Assembly: GCF_031457455.1 (NCBI RefSeq)
Contig: NZ_JAVDWU010000018.1
Span: 15,584 to 79,583 of the forward strand
Reading direction: 5' to 3'
DNA: 64,000 bases
DNA from: Hydrogenophaga palleronii_A
GTDB lineage: Bacteria > Pseudomonadota > Gammaproteobacteria > Burkholderiales > Burkholderiaceae_C
Shown here: positions 7,662 to 15,653 of the stretch, in pieces
Layout: each line of letters starts with the position of its first letter
How positions within the stretch are numbered: the stretch's first letter is position 1
The notes under the pieces: generated by a model
Database searches by the model: none
Told to the model about the DNA's origin: nothing
The model's input: only the letters and a program-made list of their open reading frames with translations
Translations under genes and position numbers: made by a program

Positions 7662-9263
7662 TTGAACCAGAACGAATTTTCCGGCGCGCGGGAGTCGATC
7701 CAGAAATCCCGTGGAACCGGCTCCGCCGGGCCACAGGGATTGCCCCCCCGGGGGGGTGACGGCAAAGCCGGCGCGGGGGGGGACACCATCTCTGCCGGCG
7801 CGGGCAGGGACAAAATCTCTTTCGGGCTGTTCCAGCGCGAGCAGCGCAGCCTGTTTGGTGAAATTCTGGACTGGATGCTCACGCCGCTGCTGCTGCTGTG
7901 GCCGCTGTCGCTGGCGCTGACATGGTTCGTGGCGCAGGGCATTGCGAGCAAACCGTTTGACCGCGCACTGGAGTTCAACCTCCAGGCGCTGACCCAGTTC
8001 GTGGTGAGCCAGGACGGGCAGGTCACGTTCAACCTCACGCCCCAGGCGCGCGACCTGCTGCGGGCCGACGACAGCGATCTGGTCTATTACCAGGTGCTCG
8101 ATCCGCGCGGCGAGTTGATCAGCGGCGAGGGCGATTTTCCGCCGCCGCGCGACAACGAAGCGCCCGAGCCAGGACGCGTGCTCTTGCGCGACGATCTGGT
8201 GCGTGGCGATGAGGTGCGGGTGGCCTACACCTGGTTGTCGCGCCACACCGACGGCGAGCGACTGGTGCTCATGCAGGTGGCCGAAACCATGGGCAAACGC
8301 TCCACGCTGGCCACGGAAATCATCAAGGGCGTGATGGTGCCGCAGTTCGTGATCCTGCCGCTGGCGGTGCTGCTGGTGTGGCTGGCGCTGGTGCGCGGCA
8401 TTCGACCGCTGAACGAACTGGAGCAACGCATCCGCGCCCGCAAACCCGACGACCTGAGCCCGATCGAAGAGTCGTTCATCCCTCAGGAGGTCGCACCGCT
8501 GGTGTCGTCCATCAACGACCTGCTGACCCGGCTCAAGGCCTCGCTGACCACACAAAGGCGCTTTCTGGCCGACGCCGCGCACCAGCTCAAGACGCCACTG
8601 GCCGGGCTGCGCATGCAGGCCGAACTGGCCCAGCGTGAAACGGACCCGGTGGAAATCCGTGGCTCGCTGCAACAGATCGCCCGCTCCAGCGCTCGCGCCA
8701 CCCACACGGTGAACCAGTTGCTGGCGCTGGCACGCGCCGAGACGACGGGCCGCACGCTGCCCAGCGCCACGGTGGATCTGGCACGGCTGGTGACCGGCGT
8801 GGTACGCGACTCGGTGCCCAGAGCACTCGAACACGGCATCGACCTGGGTTACGAAGGCCCTGAAGAAGTGCCTCCTGAATGCCTGATGGAGGGCAACCCC
8901 ACCCTGCTGCAGGAGATGGTGCGCAACCTGGTGGACAACGCCATCAACTACACGGGGCGCGGTGGCGTGGTCACGGTGCGCATGCTGGTGGACCGGTTCA
9001 GCGGCGTGCAGATCCTGCAGGTGGAAGACAACGGTCCGGGCATTCCAGAAAACGAACGCGAACTGGTGTTGCAACCGTTCTACCGCGCACTGGGCACGAA
9101 CGTGGATGGCTCAGGACTGGGCCTGGCCATCGTGCACGAGATCGCCCAGCAACACGGCGCCACCATGTCGATGCAGGACGCTGAAACCCAGGGCCCACAA
9201 AAGGGCCTGCGCGCCTCGGTGCGCTTCGAGCCACGACACGACGAAGGACATGGACATCCGTGA
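7662..9263 (+). CDS. Sensor histidine kinase, QseC/TctE-like, with repeat-derived N-terminus
   Basis: The kinase partner of the upstream response regulator. From a TTG start at 7662 (AAGGG eight bases upstream) it is 533 residues. There is a TM at about 72-92, a periplasmic sensor to about 220, and a second TM at about 227-243. HAMP leads to the H box DAAHQLKTPL with His307. The ATPase domain has NLVDNAINYTG, DNGPGIP and GSGLGLAI. Residues ~18-42 are encoded by a type-2 repeat copy in inverted orientation (Gly/Ala/Pro/Arg-rich). No ATG occurs in frame before codon 72, so either a TTG start is used or translation begins elsewhere. Catalytic domains are intact. Confidence 0.82.
   Translation: MNQNEFSGARESIQKSRGTGSAGPQGLPPRGGDGKAGAGGDTISAGAGRDKISFGLFQREQRSLFGEILDWMLTPLLLLWPLSLALTWFVAQGIASKPFDRALEFNLQALTQFVVSQDGQVTFNLTPQARDLLRADDSDLVYYQVLDPRGELISGEGDFPPPRDNEAPEPGRVLLRDDLVRGDEVRVAYTWLSRHTDGERLVLMQVAETMGKRSTLATEIIKGVMVPQFVILPLAVLLVWLALVRGIRPLNELEQRIRARKPDDLSPIEESFIPQEVAPLVSSINDLLTRLKASLTTQRRFLADAAHQLKTPLAGLRMQAELAQRETDPVEIRGSLQQIARSSARATHTVNQLLALARAETTGRTLPSATVDLARLVTGVVRDSVPRALEHGIDLGYEGPEEVPPECLMEGNPTLLQEMVRNLVDNAINYTGRGGVVTVRMLVDRFSGVQILQVEDNGPGIPENERELVLQPFYRALGTNVDGSGLGLAIVHEIAQQHGATMSMQDAETQGPQKGLRASVRFEPRHDEGHGHP
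7714..7782 (-). repeat. Dispersed hairpin repeat, type 2, copy 2 (inverted, inside a coding region)
   Basis: Opposite in orientation to copy 1. Its arm at 7750-7782 pairs with 7524-7555 (31 of 32 bases), so the transcript of the operon could form a very long hairpin. It is translated as part of the histidine kinase N-terminus. Confidence 0.8.
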
Positions 9264-9266
9264 AGG

Positions 9267-9410
9267 CTCCCCCCTGCGCCGCTGACGCGGCTTCCCCCCC
9301 CTCTCTGGCGCGCCCTTCAGGCGCTTGGAGGGAGGACGGCATCTTGGGCCGGCGGAGCCGGACCACTGGTATCGCCCCCTTGAAGGGGGTAGCGCGCAGC
9401 GCTGCGGGGG
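9267..9410 (+). repeat. Dispersed hairpin repeat, type 1
   Basis: Begins three bases after the kinase stop. It shows the type-1 modules: CTCCCCCCTGCGCCGCTGAC, a C-run with a distant G-run partner enclosing GCGC arms, then GGCCGG-CGGA-GCCGG. It ends next to the stop of the convergent GST gene. Confidence 0.85.
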
Positions 9411-10055
9411 TCAGCCCTTGAACACGTTGAGCTGGAGCCGCTCGCGCTCGATGGCGCGTGCCACTCCGGGCAATTCGGCAAAACGCTGCACCAGGCCCCA
9501 GGTGGCGGGCAGGGTGGTGGGGTCGATGCCGGCGTAGCCCCCCCAACGCAGCAGCGTGAGGGCGTAGGCATCGAGCGCACCGGGGCGTTCGCCCACCATC
9601 CAGGGTGCGGCCTTCTGTGCCATGGCTTCGATCTCTTGCAGCATTTCCCGGTAGCGGGCAGCGCCGAAGGCACGGATGGCCTTTTGCGCCTCCGCGTCGT
9701 CGGTGAACTTCTCTGGCATGAACACGTGGGTGAACGTGGGATGCACGGTGTTGTTCATCCACACCAGCTTTTGCACCGCGCGCGAGCGCTCCACGCCGGC
9801 CGAGGGCAGGATGCCGGCCATGGGCAGCTTGGCGTCCAGATGCAGCAGGATGGCCACGATCTGGGTGACCACTTCGTCCCCATCGACCAGCACCGGCACC
9901 TGGCCGCGGGGATTCAGTGCGAGGTAGTCGGGGTTGCGCTGCTCACCCTTGTGCAGCTTGACCATCGTGGGTTCAAATTCCACGCCCGCCATTTCCAGCA
10001 TGGCGTGGGGCACGAATGAGCAGGCGCCCGGTGCATAAAAGAGCTTGAGGCTCAT
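9411..10055 (-). CDS. Glutathione S-transferase, beta-class-like
   Basis: A 214-residue cytosolic protein. The N-terminal thioredoxin fold opens with LKLFYAPGACSFVPH. Cys12 aligns with the catalytic/mixed-disulfide Cys10 of bacterial beta-class GSTs. NPRGQVPVL contains the cis-proline that binds glutathione, and DGDEVVTQIVAILLHL contains the usual Glu/Asp-Ser/Thr position (here VT). The helical C-terminal domain follows. It conjugates or reduces electrophilic substrates with glutathione. An AGGAGACACACC ribosome site precedes the ATG at 10053-10055. It is a monocistronic unit between repeat DNA and topB. Confidence 0.88.
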   Translation of the reverse strand: MSLKLFYAPGACSFVPHAMLEMAGVEFEPTMVKLHKGEQRNPDYLALNPRGQVPVLVDGDEVVTQIVAILLHLDAKLPMAGILPSAGVERSRAVQKLVWMNNTVHPTFTHVFMPEKFTDDAEAQKAIRAFGAARYREMLQEIEAMAQKAAPWMVGERPGALDAYALTLLRWGGYAGIDPTTLPATWGLVQRFAELPGVARAIERERLQLNVFKG

Positions 10056-10117
10056 GGTGTGTCTCCTGTTGTCTGAATCGGATCTGAATGGTCAATTCAC
10101 GCCTGCGCAGCGTCAGG

Positions 10118-13096
10118 TCATGCGAGATGTTTGCCGACGATGCCGGCGATTTCGAACATGGTGACCTGCGGCTTGCCGAACACCGCCGCCAGCTTGGCAT
10201 CGGCGTTGACGCGACGCTTGTCGGCCGCGTCCTGCAGGCCATTGGCCTTGATGTAGTCCCACAGCTTCTTCACCACTTCGGGGCGCGAGACCGCGCCTTC
10301 GCCGATCACGGCGGCCAGCTCGGCGCTGGGCTGCTTGCCGGTGGCGGCGGTGGTCTTGCGCGGGGCCTTGGGCGTTTTGGCCGCCACCGCCTTCTTGGCT
10401 GCAGGCGCCTTTTTGGCGGCGGCCTTCTTCGCCGGCGCGGCCTTGGCCGGCGCACCCGGCGCTGTCTTGCGCGGTGGGAACTTGCTGGTGCGTGGCTCGA
10501 ACTCGAAGTTCACCTTGCCAGCTTCCTTGTCCCAGGCCAGGAAGGCCTTGAACGCGCGTCGGGTACGCATGGAGACAAACTTGTCGAGCAGGTCGGTCTT
10601 GCCAGTCTCCAGCAGCTTGCTCATCTGTTCGCGCGCCACCGGCTGCTGCAGGATGATCTTGCCGCTCTTGAAATCGCAGCTCGGCGTGGGCTGTTCGGCC
10701 GTGGGTACGGCCTTGCTGCACACGTAGTTGCTGCCGTGCTCAAACACAGCGCCACCGCACTTGGGGCATGCTCCCAGCGATTCAGCGCCGGTGAAGTCGA
10801 CCAGCTCGCCGGTCTCTTCGTTCTTCTTGTCGTCGCCAAAATCGAACTCGAGCTTCCAGTTCTTGTCCTCTTCGTTGAACTTGATCACGATCTCGGCCAC
10901 GAAGGGCCAGCCGGCCTTGGAACGGAAACCTTCGAGCGGGCCGATCTTCTTGTCGCGCAGCAGGGTTTCGGCTTCTTCGGGCTCAAAGGTGCGGCCCGCG
11001 GGCGACTTGCCGAACGAAAAGCCACAGCCTTCGCTGTTGCCATCGGCGCCGGTGCAGGCGTAGCGGCGGTAGTTTTCCTTGACCACGCCGCCACAGTTCG
11101 GACAGGGCGTTTGCAACGTCGCGTAGTTGCCCGGGATGGTGTCGCGGTCGTATTCCTTGGCCTTTTTCACCATGCGCTCGGTCATGGCGGCGATCTCGGC
11201 CATGAAGGCGGCGCGGCTGAGCTTGCCATGCTCCATTTGGGAGAGCTTGTATTCCCACTCGCCGGTGAGTTCGGCCTTGGAGAGCTCTTCCACACCCAGG
11301 CCGCGCAGCAGCGTCATGAGCTGGAAGGCCTTGGCCGTGGGGATGATCTCGCGGCCTTCACGGAACATGTATTTTTCGGTCAGCAGGCCTTCGATGATGG
11401 CCGCGCGCGTGGCTGGCGTTCCCAGGCCCTTTTCCTGCATGGCTTCGCGCAGTTCGTCGTCGTCGACCAGCTTGCCAGCACCTTCCATGGCGCCCAGCAG
11501 CGTGGCTTCGCTGTAGCGGGCGGGAGGTTTGGTTTTGAGGCCCTTGGGTTCCACCGATTCGGTGCGCACGGTCTCGCCGTCGCGCACCGGCACCAGGTTC
11601 TGGCCTTTGTCGCCCTCTTTGGCGTCGACCACGTCTTCGGCGGCTTCCTTGCCGTAGACCGCCATCCAGCCCGGTTTGACCAGCACCTTGCCTTCGGTCT
11701 TGAAGTGATGGTTCACAACGGACGTGATGCGCGTGGTGACCATGAATTCAGCGGAAGGGAAGAACACCGCCAGGAAGCGGCGCACCACCAGGTCGTACAG
11801 CTTCTGCTCGGCCTCGCTCAGGCCACTGGGTGCCTGCAACGTGGGGATGATGGCGAAGTGGTCCGAGACCTTGCTGTTGTCGAAGATGCGTTTGGTCGGG
11901 CGGATGTAGTTGTTGTTGAGCGCGGTGAGCGCGTGTGGCGCCAGGTGCTTCATGCCGCTGTCGGCCAGCATCTCGAAGGTCTGCTTCACTGTGGGCAGGT
12001 AGTCTTCCGGCAGTGCGCGCGAATCGGTACGCGGGTAGGTCAGGGCCTTGTGGCGTTCGTACAGGCTTTGCGCGAGCTGCAGCGTGGTCTTGGCCGAAAA
12101 GCCGAAACGTCCGTTGGCCTCGCGCTGCAGGCTGGTCAGGTCGTACAGCAGACCGCTGGCCTGGGTGGTGGGTTTGCTTTCTTCCTTGACGCTGGCGGCC
12201 TTGCCGCGCACGGCGTCGGCAATGGCCAGGGCCTCGCGCTGGCTCCACACGCGGTCGGCGCGCTGCTCCAGGTCGGCGTCGTCGCCGGTGGGTTTCTTGA
12301 AGGCGGGGTCGAACCACTTGCCTGGGTATTCACCGGCTTCAGCCAGGAAGCTCGCGTGAATTTCCCAGTAGTCGCGGCTCTTGTGGGCGCGGATTTTTTC
12401 TTCGCGTTCCACCACGATGGACAGCGTGGGCGTCTGCACCCGGCCCACGGTGGTGAGGAAAAAACCCCCGTCGCGCGAGTTGAAGGCGGTCATGGCGCGC
12501 GTGCCGTTGATGCCCACCATCCAGTCGGCTTCAGACCGGCTGCGGGCCGCGTCGGCCAGGCCGCGCATTTGCGCGTCGCTGCGCAGGCTCTCGAAACCGT
12601 CGCGGATGGCCGCTGGCGTCATGGACTGCAGCCACAGGCGCCGCACGGGCTTGCCCAACCCCTGGTAGCCGCCGTTCTTGAAGCCACCGGCGTATTGCTC
12701 GATCAGGCGGAAGATGAGCTCGCCTTCGCGGCCCGCGTCACAGGCGTTGATGAGCTGGCCCACGTCCTTGCGTTTGGCCAGCCGCACTACGGCCGACAGG
12801 CGCGACTTGGTCTTGTCGATCGGCTTGAGTTCGAAATAGGGCGGCAGCACCGGCAGGTGGGCAAAGCTCCACTTGCCGCGCTTGACGTCGAATTCTTCGG
12901 GCGCGGCGATCTCCACCAGGTGGCCCACGGCCGAGGTGACCACGTATTGCTCGTTCTCGAAGTGATCGTCGTGCTTCTCGAACTTGCCCGCCACGGGCGT
13001 CAGCGCACGCACGATGTCCTGGGCCACAGACGGCTTCTCGGCAATGACCAGCGTTTTGGCAGAACCTTCCGTTTTAGCGAAACCTTCAGTTTTCAT
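10118..13096 (-). CDS. topB: DNA topoisomerase III with Lys/Ala-rich linker and C-terminal SWIB domain
   Basis: A 992-residue type IA topoisomerase that relaxes and decatenates DNA. The Toprim domain starts at TLVIAEKPSVAQDIV and contains the acidic triad region NACDAGREGEL (about 118-127). The catalytic Tyr354 lies in ALTYPRTDSR. Two C4-like zinc-ribbon remnants follow (CPNCGG...C...C and CPKCGG...C). After the core, about residues 880-925 form a histone H1/AlgP-like tract of AAKK and PAAKKAV units. The last ~65 residues (LAAVIG...VVKKLWDYIKANGLQD...FGK..VTMFEIAGIVGKHL) match the SWIB/MDM2 fold. The N-terminus carries a small EGFAKTEGSAKT duplication. It is divergent from a SET-domain gene. 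Confidence 0.93.
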   Translation of the reverse strand: MKTEGFAKTEGSAKTLVIAEKPSVAQDIVRALTPVAGKFEKHDDHFENEQYVVTSAVGHLVEIAAPEEFDVKRGKWSFAHLPVLPPYFELKPIDKTKSRLSAVVRLAKRKDVGQLINACDAGREGELIFRLIEQYAGGFKNGGYQGLGKPVRRLWLQSMTPAAIRDGFESLRSDAQMRGLADAARSRSEADWMVGINGTRAMTAFNSRDGGFFLTTVGRVQTPTLSIVVEREEKIRAHKSRDYWEIHASFLAEAGEYPGKWFDPAFKKPTGDDADLEQRADRVWSQREALAIADAVRGKAASVKEESKPTTQASGLLYDLTSLQREANGRFGFSAKTTLQLAQSLYERHKALTYPRTDSRALPEDYLPTVKQTFEMLADSGMKHLAPHALTALNNNYIRPTKRIFDNSKVSDHFAIIPTLQAPSGLSEAEQKLYDLVVRRFLAVFFPSAEFMVTTRITSVVNHHFKTEGKVLVKPGWMAVYGKEAAEDVVDAKEGDKGQNLVPVRDGETVRTESVEPKGLKTKPPARYSEATLLGAMEGAGKLVDDDELREAMQEKGLGTPATRAAIIEGLLTEKYMFREGREIIPTAKAFQLMTLLRGLGVEELSKAELTGEWEYKLSQMEHGKLSRAAFMAEIAAMTERMVKKAKEYDRDTIPGNYATLQTPCPNCGGVVKENYRRYACTGADGNSEGCGFSFGKSPAGRTFEPEEAETLLRDKKIGPLEGFRSKAGWPFVAEIVIKFNEEDKNWKLEFDFGDDKKNEETGELVDFTGAESLGACPKCGGAVFEHGSNYVCSKAVPTAEQPTPSCDFKSGKIILQQPVAREQMSKLLETGKTDLLDKFVSMRTRRAFKAFLAWDKEAGKVNFEFEPRTSKFPPRKTAPGAPAKAAPAKKAAAKKAPAAKKAVAAKTPKAPRKTTAATGKQPSAELAAVIGEGAVSRPEVVKKLWDYIKANGLQDAADKRRVNADAKLAAVFGKPQVTMFEIAGIVGKHLA

Positions 13097-13112
13097 CTCT
13101 ACAATCTGCTTT

Positions 13113-13159
13113 CACGCGCGTGTACACGCGCACATGGGCACGCGCACACTCGCGCGCAC
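13113..13159. promoter_or_regulatory. Alternating purine-pyrimidine tract with a 16-bp palindrome between topB and the SET gene
   Basis: Bases 13113-13136 alternate perfectly between pyrimidine and purine, and shorter alternating stretches run to 13159. Within it, 13116-13131 is a perfect palindrome (GCGCGTGTACACGCGC). This is the whole divergent promoter region of the two genes. Such DNA readily adopts Z-form or cruciform under supercoiling and could also be a dimeric-regulator operator. Function is inferred. Confidence 0.5.
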
Positions 13160-13192
13160 CTGCATGAAACAACCTTACCAAAATTTCCACCC

Positions 13193-13744
13193 GTGACGAA
13201 AACCCCTGGTTTCGCCAAGCCCCCCCGCCAGCCCAAATCGCGCCCTTCTGGCGAAACTGCGGCGCCGGCTGCAGGGCTTCGCCGCATCCAGACCCGGCGC
13301 TCCGGCGTGCACGGCAAGGGGGTGTACGCGGTGGTGGACCTGGCTGAGGGCGAGACCCTGATCGAATACGTGGGTGAAATCATCACCTGGAATGAGGCGC
13401 TGCGCCGGCATCCTCACGACCCCAGCGACCCGAACCACACGTTCTATTTCCACATCGACGAAGAGCATGTGATCGACGCCAAGCACGGCGGCAACTCGTC
13501 GCGCTGGATCAACCACAGTTGCGATCCCAATTGCGAAGCCGAGGTGGATGACGGGCGGGTGTTCATTCGCGCCCGACGCAACATCCCTGCGGGACAAGAA
13601 TTGTTCTATGACTACGGCCTGGTGATCGACGAGCCCTACACGGCCCAGCTCAAGGCGCAGTATCCGTGCTGGTGCGGCGCCAAAGCCTGCCGCGGCACCT
13701 TGCTGGCGCCGCGCCGGCCGGGGCGATCGTCCAAATTGGGTTGA
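13193..13744 (+). CDS. SET-domain lysine methyltransferase-like protein
   Basis: About 183 residues from a GTG at 13193; no ATG is available and the ribosome site is weak, so the start is uncertain. It is nearly a bare SET domain: TRRSGVHGKGVYA at its start, YVGEIITWNEA, then the cofactor/active-site signature RWINHSCDPNCEA. The catalytic-tyrosine motif is ELFYDYGLV, and a post-SET cysteine cluster CWCGAKAC follows. SET enzymes transfer methyl from SAM to lysine side chains. All catalytic motifs are intact. It is transcribed away from the SWIB-topoisomerase gene, whose Lys-rich linker is an obvious candidate substrate; that link is speculation. Confidence 0.85.
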   Translation: MTKTPGFAKPPRQPKSRPSGETAAPAAGLRRIQTRRSGVHGKGVYAVVDLAEGETLIEYVGEIITWNEALRRHPHDPSDPNHTFYFHIDEEHVIDAKHGGNSSRWINHSCDPNCEAEVDDGRVFIRARRNIPAGQELFYDYGLVIDEPYTAQLKAQYPCWCGAKACRGTLLAPRRPGRSSKLG

Positions 13745-13755
13745 ATGAAACACAC

Positions 13756-13845
13756 ACCCCCGCGCCGCTTCGCGTCACCCCCTCAAGGGGGCGGCACTGG
13801 CCGTCCGGCAAAGCCGGCCCGGCGGTGCCCCTGGACTGCACCTCT
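13756..13845 (+). repeat. Dispersed hairpin repeat, type 2
   Basis: Starts 11 bases after the SET gene stop. Modules: CCCCCGCGCCGCTTCGCG, a CCCCCTCAAGGGGG hairpin, then CCGGCAAAGCCGG inside GGC-AC...GGTGCC. The remaining bases to birA (13846-13920) show no clear feature. Confidence 0.85.
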
Positions 13846-13920
13846 TCGCGCATCGAGGTCGTGTTCCGGCATTATTGAAGACCACAATCTCTATGTCCCC
13901 TACTAAGCGTTTATCCAGAC

Positions 13921-14733
13921 ATGTCTGATCTGCTGGCTCACGCCGAAGCGATCTGGGAGGCGGTGGTGCCATCGGCGCCCGGCTTCACCGTGGAGGTTCT
14001 GCGCAGCATCGACTCCACCAACAGTGAGTTGATGCGGCGCGCGCGCGACGGTTTGCTGGAACCGCTGCTGCTGGTGGCCGAAGAACAGACCGCGGGTCGG
14101 GGCCGGCTGGGGCGCCACTGGCACAGCCGGGCAGGCCAGTCCCTGACCTTTTCATTGGCCTTGCCCATGGTGCCGCTGAACTGGTCGGGGCTGTCACTGG
14201 CGGTGGGGGTAAGCCTGGCGAACAGCCTGCACCCTGATGTGAAACTGAAGTGGCCCAACGACCTCTGGCTCCACGAACGCAAGCTGGGCGGCATTCTGGT
14301 GGAAACCGCCGGTTCGGGCGCGACGCCCACAGCGCCCAACCCGCAACCCCGGCTGGTCGTCGTGGGGGTGGGCATCAACATCGCCCGGCCCATGGCGTCT
14401 GCGGTGGCACCGTCTGCGGACCTCGCCTCCACCCTGGTGACCATGGAGCCCGCCGGCCTGGCCGAGGTGCTGGTGGGCATGGATGCGGGCGAAACGCTGG
14501 AGCGGGTGGTGGTGCCGCTGGTGAACGACCTCCAGGCCTTTGCCGCCAACGGATTCGCTGCGTTTGCTGAGCGGTTCGCCCAGCGCGATGCCTTGCGCGA
14601 CCGTGCGGTGCGCCTCTCGGACGGGACCGAGGGCACGGCCTGCGGTGTGGACGCCGACGGCGCTCTGATGGTGTTGACTGCGAAGGGCATGCGCCACATC
14701 AGCAGCTCGGAAGTGAGTGTTCGCCCATGCTGA
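13921..14733 (+). CDS. birA: Biotin-[acetyl-CoA-carboxylase] ligase
   Basis: A 270-residue monofunctional biotin protein ligase that activates biotin as biotinyl-AMP and attaches it to BCCP-type carriers. The nucleotide/biotin loop GRGRLGR is at 59-65, KWPNDLW at 110-116 and KLGGILVE follows. A C-terminal SH3-like domain (VRLSDGTEGTACGVDADGALMV) completes the enzyme. The N-terminal DNA-binding helix-turn-helix of the E. coli enzyme is absent, so it should not act as a repressor. Its stop codon overlaps the start of the next gene (ATGCTGA), implying co-translation with the SPOR protein. Confidence 0.95.
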   Translation: MSDLLAHAEAIWEAVVPSAPGFTVEVLRSIDSTNSELMRRARDGLLEPLLLVAEEQTAGRGRLGRHWHSRAGQSLTFSLALPMVPLNWSGLSLAVGVSLANSLHPDVKLKWPNDLWLHERKLGGILVETAGSGATPTAPNPQPRLVVVGVGINIARPMASAVAPSADLASTLVTMEPAGLAEVLVGMDAGETLERVVVPLVNDLQAFAANGFAAFAERFAQRDALRDRAVRLSDGTEGTACGVDADGALMVLTAKGMRHISSSEVSVRPC

Positions 14734-15476
14734 AATGGGCCATCTGGTTGCTGCTGCTGGGCAATGTGGGTTACTTCCTGTGGTCGCAAGGGCACTTCGA
14801 TCCGGTAGGCTTGGCGCCGCGCGTAGAGAACGAGCCCGAGCGCCTGGAGGCGCAGATCCGGCCCGAGGTGCTGCGCCTGCTCAATGGTCCACAAGGCGCC
14901 GAGCCCGCGGAGCCTCCTGCGGCGCCCGCTACGGGTCCTGCCACTCAGAGCGCTCCTGCCGCCCAAACCCCCGCACAGACTCCGCCTCCGGCAGAGGCCC
15001 CACAGGCAGCCGTGGCCGCGCCCGAGACGGCTTGCTGGCAAGTGGGTGGCTTTACCGCCAACCAGGCCGATGGCCTGCGGGCCGCGCTCGGCATGCTCGG
15101 GTGGCCCGCCAATTCATGGCAGGTCAACGAGGTACGCTCAACCGGGCGCTGGGTGGTCTACATGGGCCGCTTCGACGGCGAGCAAATGGCCCGCAAGAAG
15201 ACCGAACTGCGGGACATCAAGGTGGATTTCCGCGAGGTCTCGATTCCTTCGCTCGGCCCCGGGCTGGCGCTGGGCACGTTCTCCAGCGAGGCGGCGGCCG
15301 AGCAGGGCATGCAGGACCTGACCCGCAAGGGCGTGCGCACCGCGCGCGTGGCCCAGGAGCGACCGGAAAGCGTCAGCTACAGCCTGCGATTGCCTGCTGT
15401 CACGGCGGCACAACGTTCGGCCGTAGAGAGTCTGGGTGGTCCTTTGGCGGGCAAGTCGTTAACGGCTTGTGAGTAA
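14727..15476 (+). CDS. SPOR-domain membrane protein
   Basis: A 249-residue protein with one N-terminal TM helix (LKWAIWLLLLGNVGYFLW) and a long Pro/Ala/Gln-rich periplasmic linker (about 55-95). The C-terminal SPOR fold covers about 97-245 (CWQVGGFTANQADGLRAAL..., WVVYMGRFDG...). SPOR domains bind denuded septal peptidoglycan, so a role at the division site is likely by family. It overlaps birA by seven bases and is probably co-expressed. Directly after its stop a type-1 repeat begins. Confidence 0.82.
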   Translation: MLKWAIWLLLLGNVGYFLWSQGHFDPVGLAPRVENEPERLEAQIRPEVLRLLNGPQGAEPAEPPAAPATGPATQSAPAAQTPAQTPPPAEAPQAAVAAPETACWQVGGFTANQADGLRAALGMLGWPANSWQVNEVRSTGRWVVYMGRFDGEQMARKKTELRDIKVDFREVSIPSLGPGLALGTFSSEAAAEQGMQDLTRKGVRTARVAQERPESVSYSLRLPAVTAAQRSAVESLGGPLAGKSLTACE

Positions 15477-15610
15477 CTCCCCCCTGCGCCGCTGACGCGG
15501 CTTCCCCCCTCTCTGGCGCCTTCGGCTTGGAGGGGGGACGGCACCTGAGGCCCGGCGAAGCCGGTTCCTCGGTGCCCCTGGATTGGGGCATCTCGCGCCG
15601 GAGAGGATTG
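15477..15610 (+). repeat. Dispersed hairpin repeat, type 1
   Basis: Begins at the base following the SPOR gene stop. It shows the C-run, TCTCTGGCGCCTTCGGC and GGAGGGGGGAC modules, then GCCCGGCGAAGCCGG between GGCACC and GGTGCC. Confidence 0.85.
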
Positions 15611-15653
15611 CTGGCTCTGCCGTCCCCTCTAGGTCCACCTCATGCGCCGTGGA

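Noticed and set aside
10088..13192. Very long open frame on the plus strand opposite topB, continuous with the SET protein
   Set aside because: It is the antisense shadow of a high-GC gene; only the last 183 codons show protein-like motifs (SET). The SET protein start was placed at 13193.
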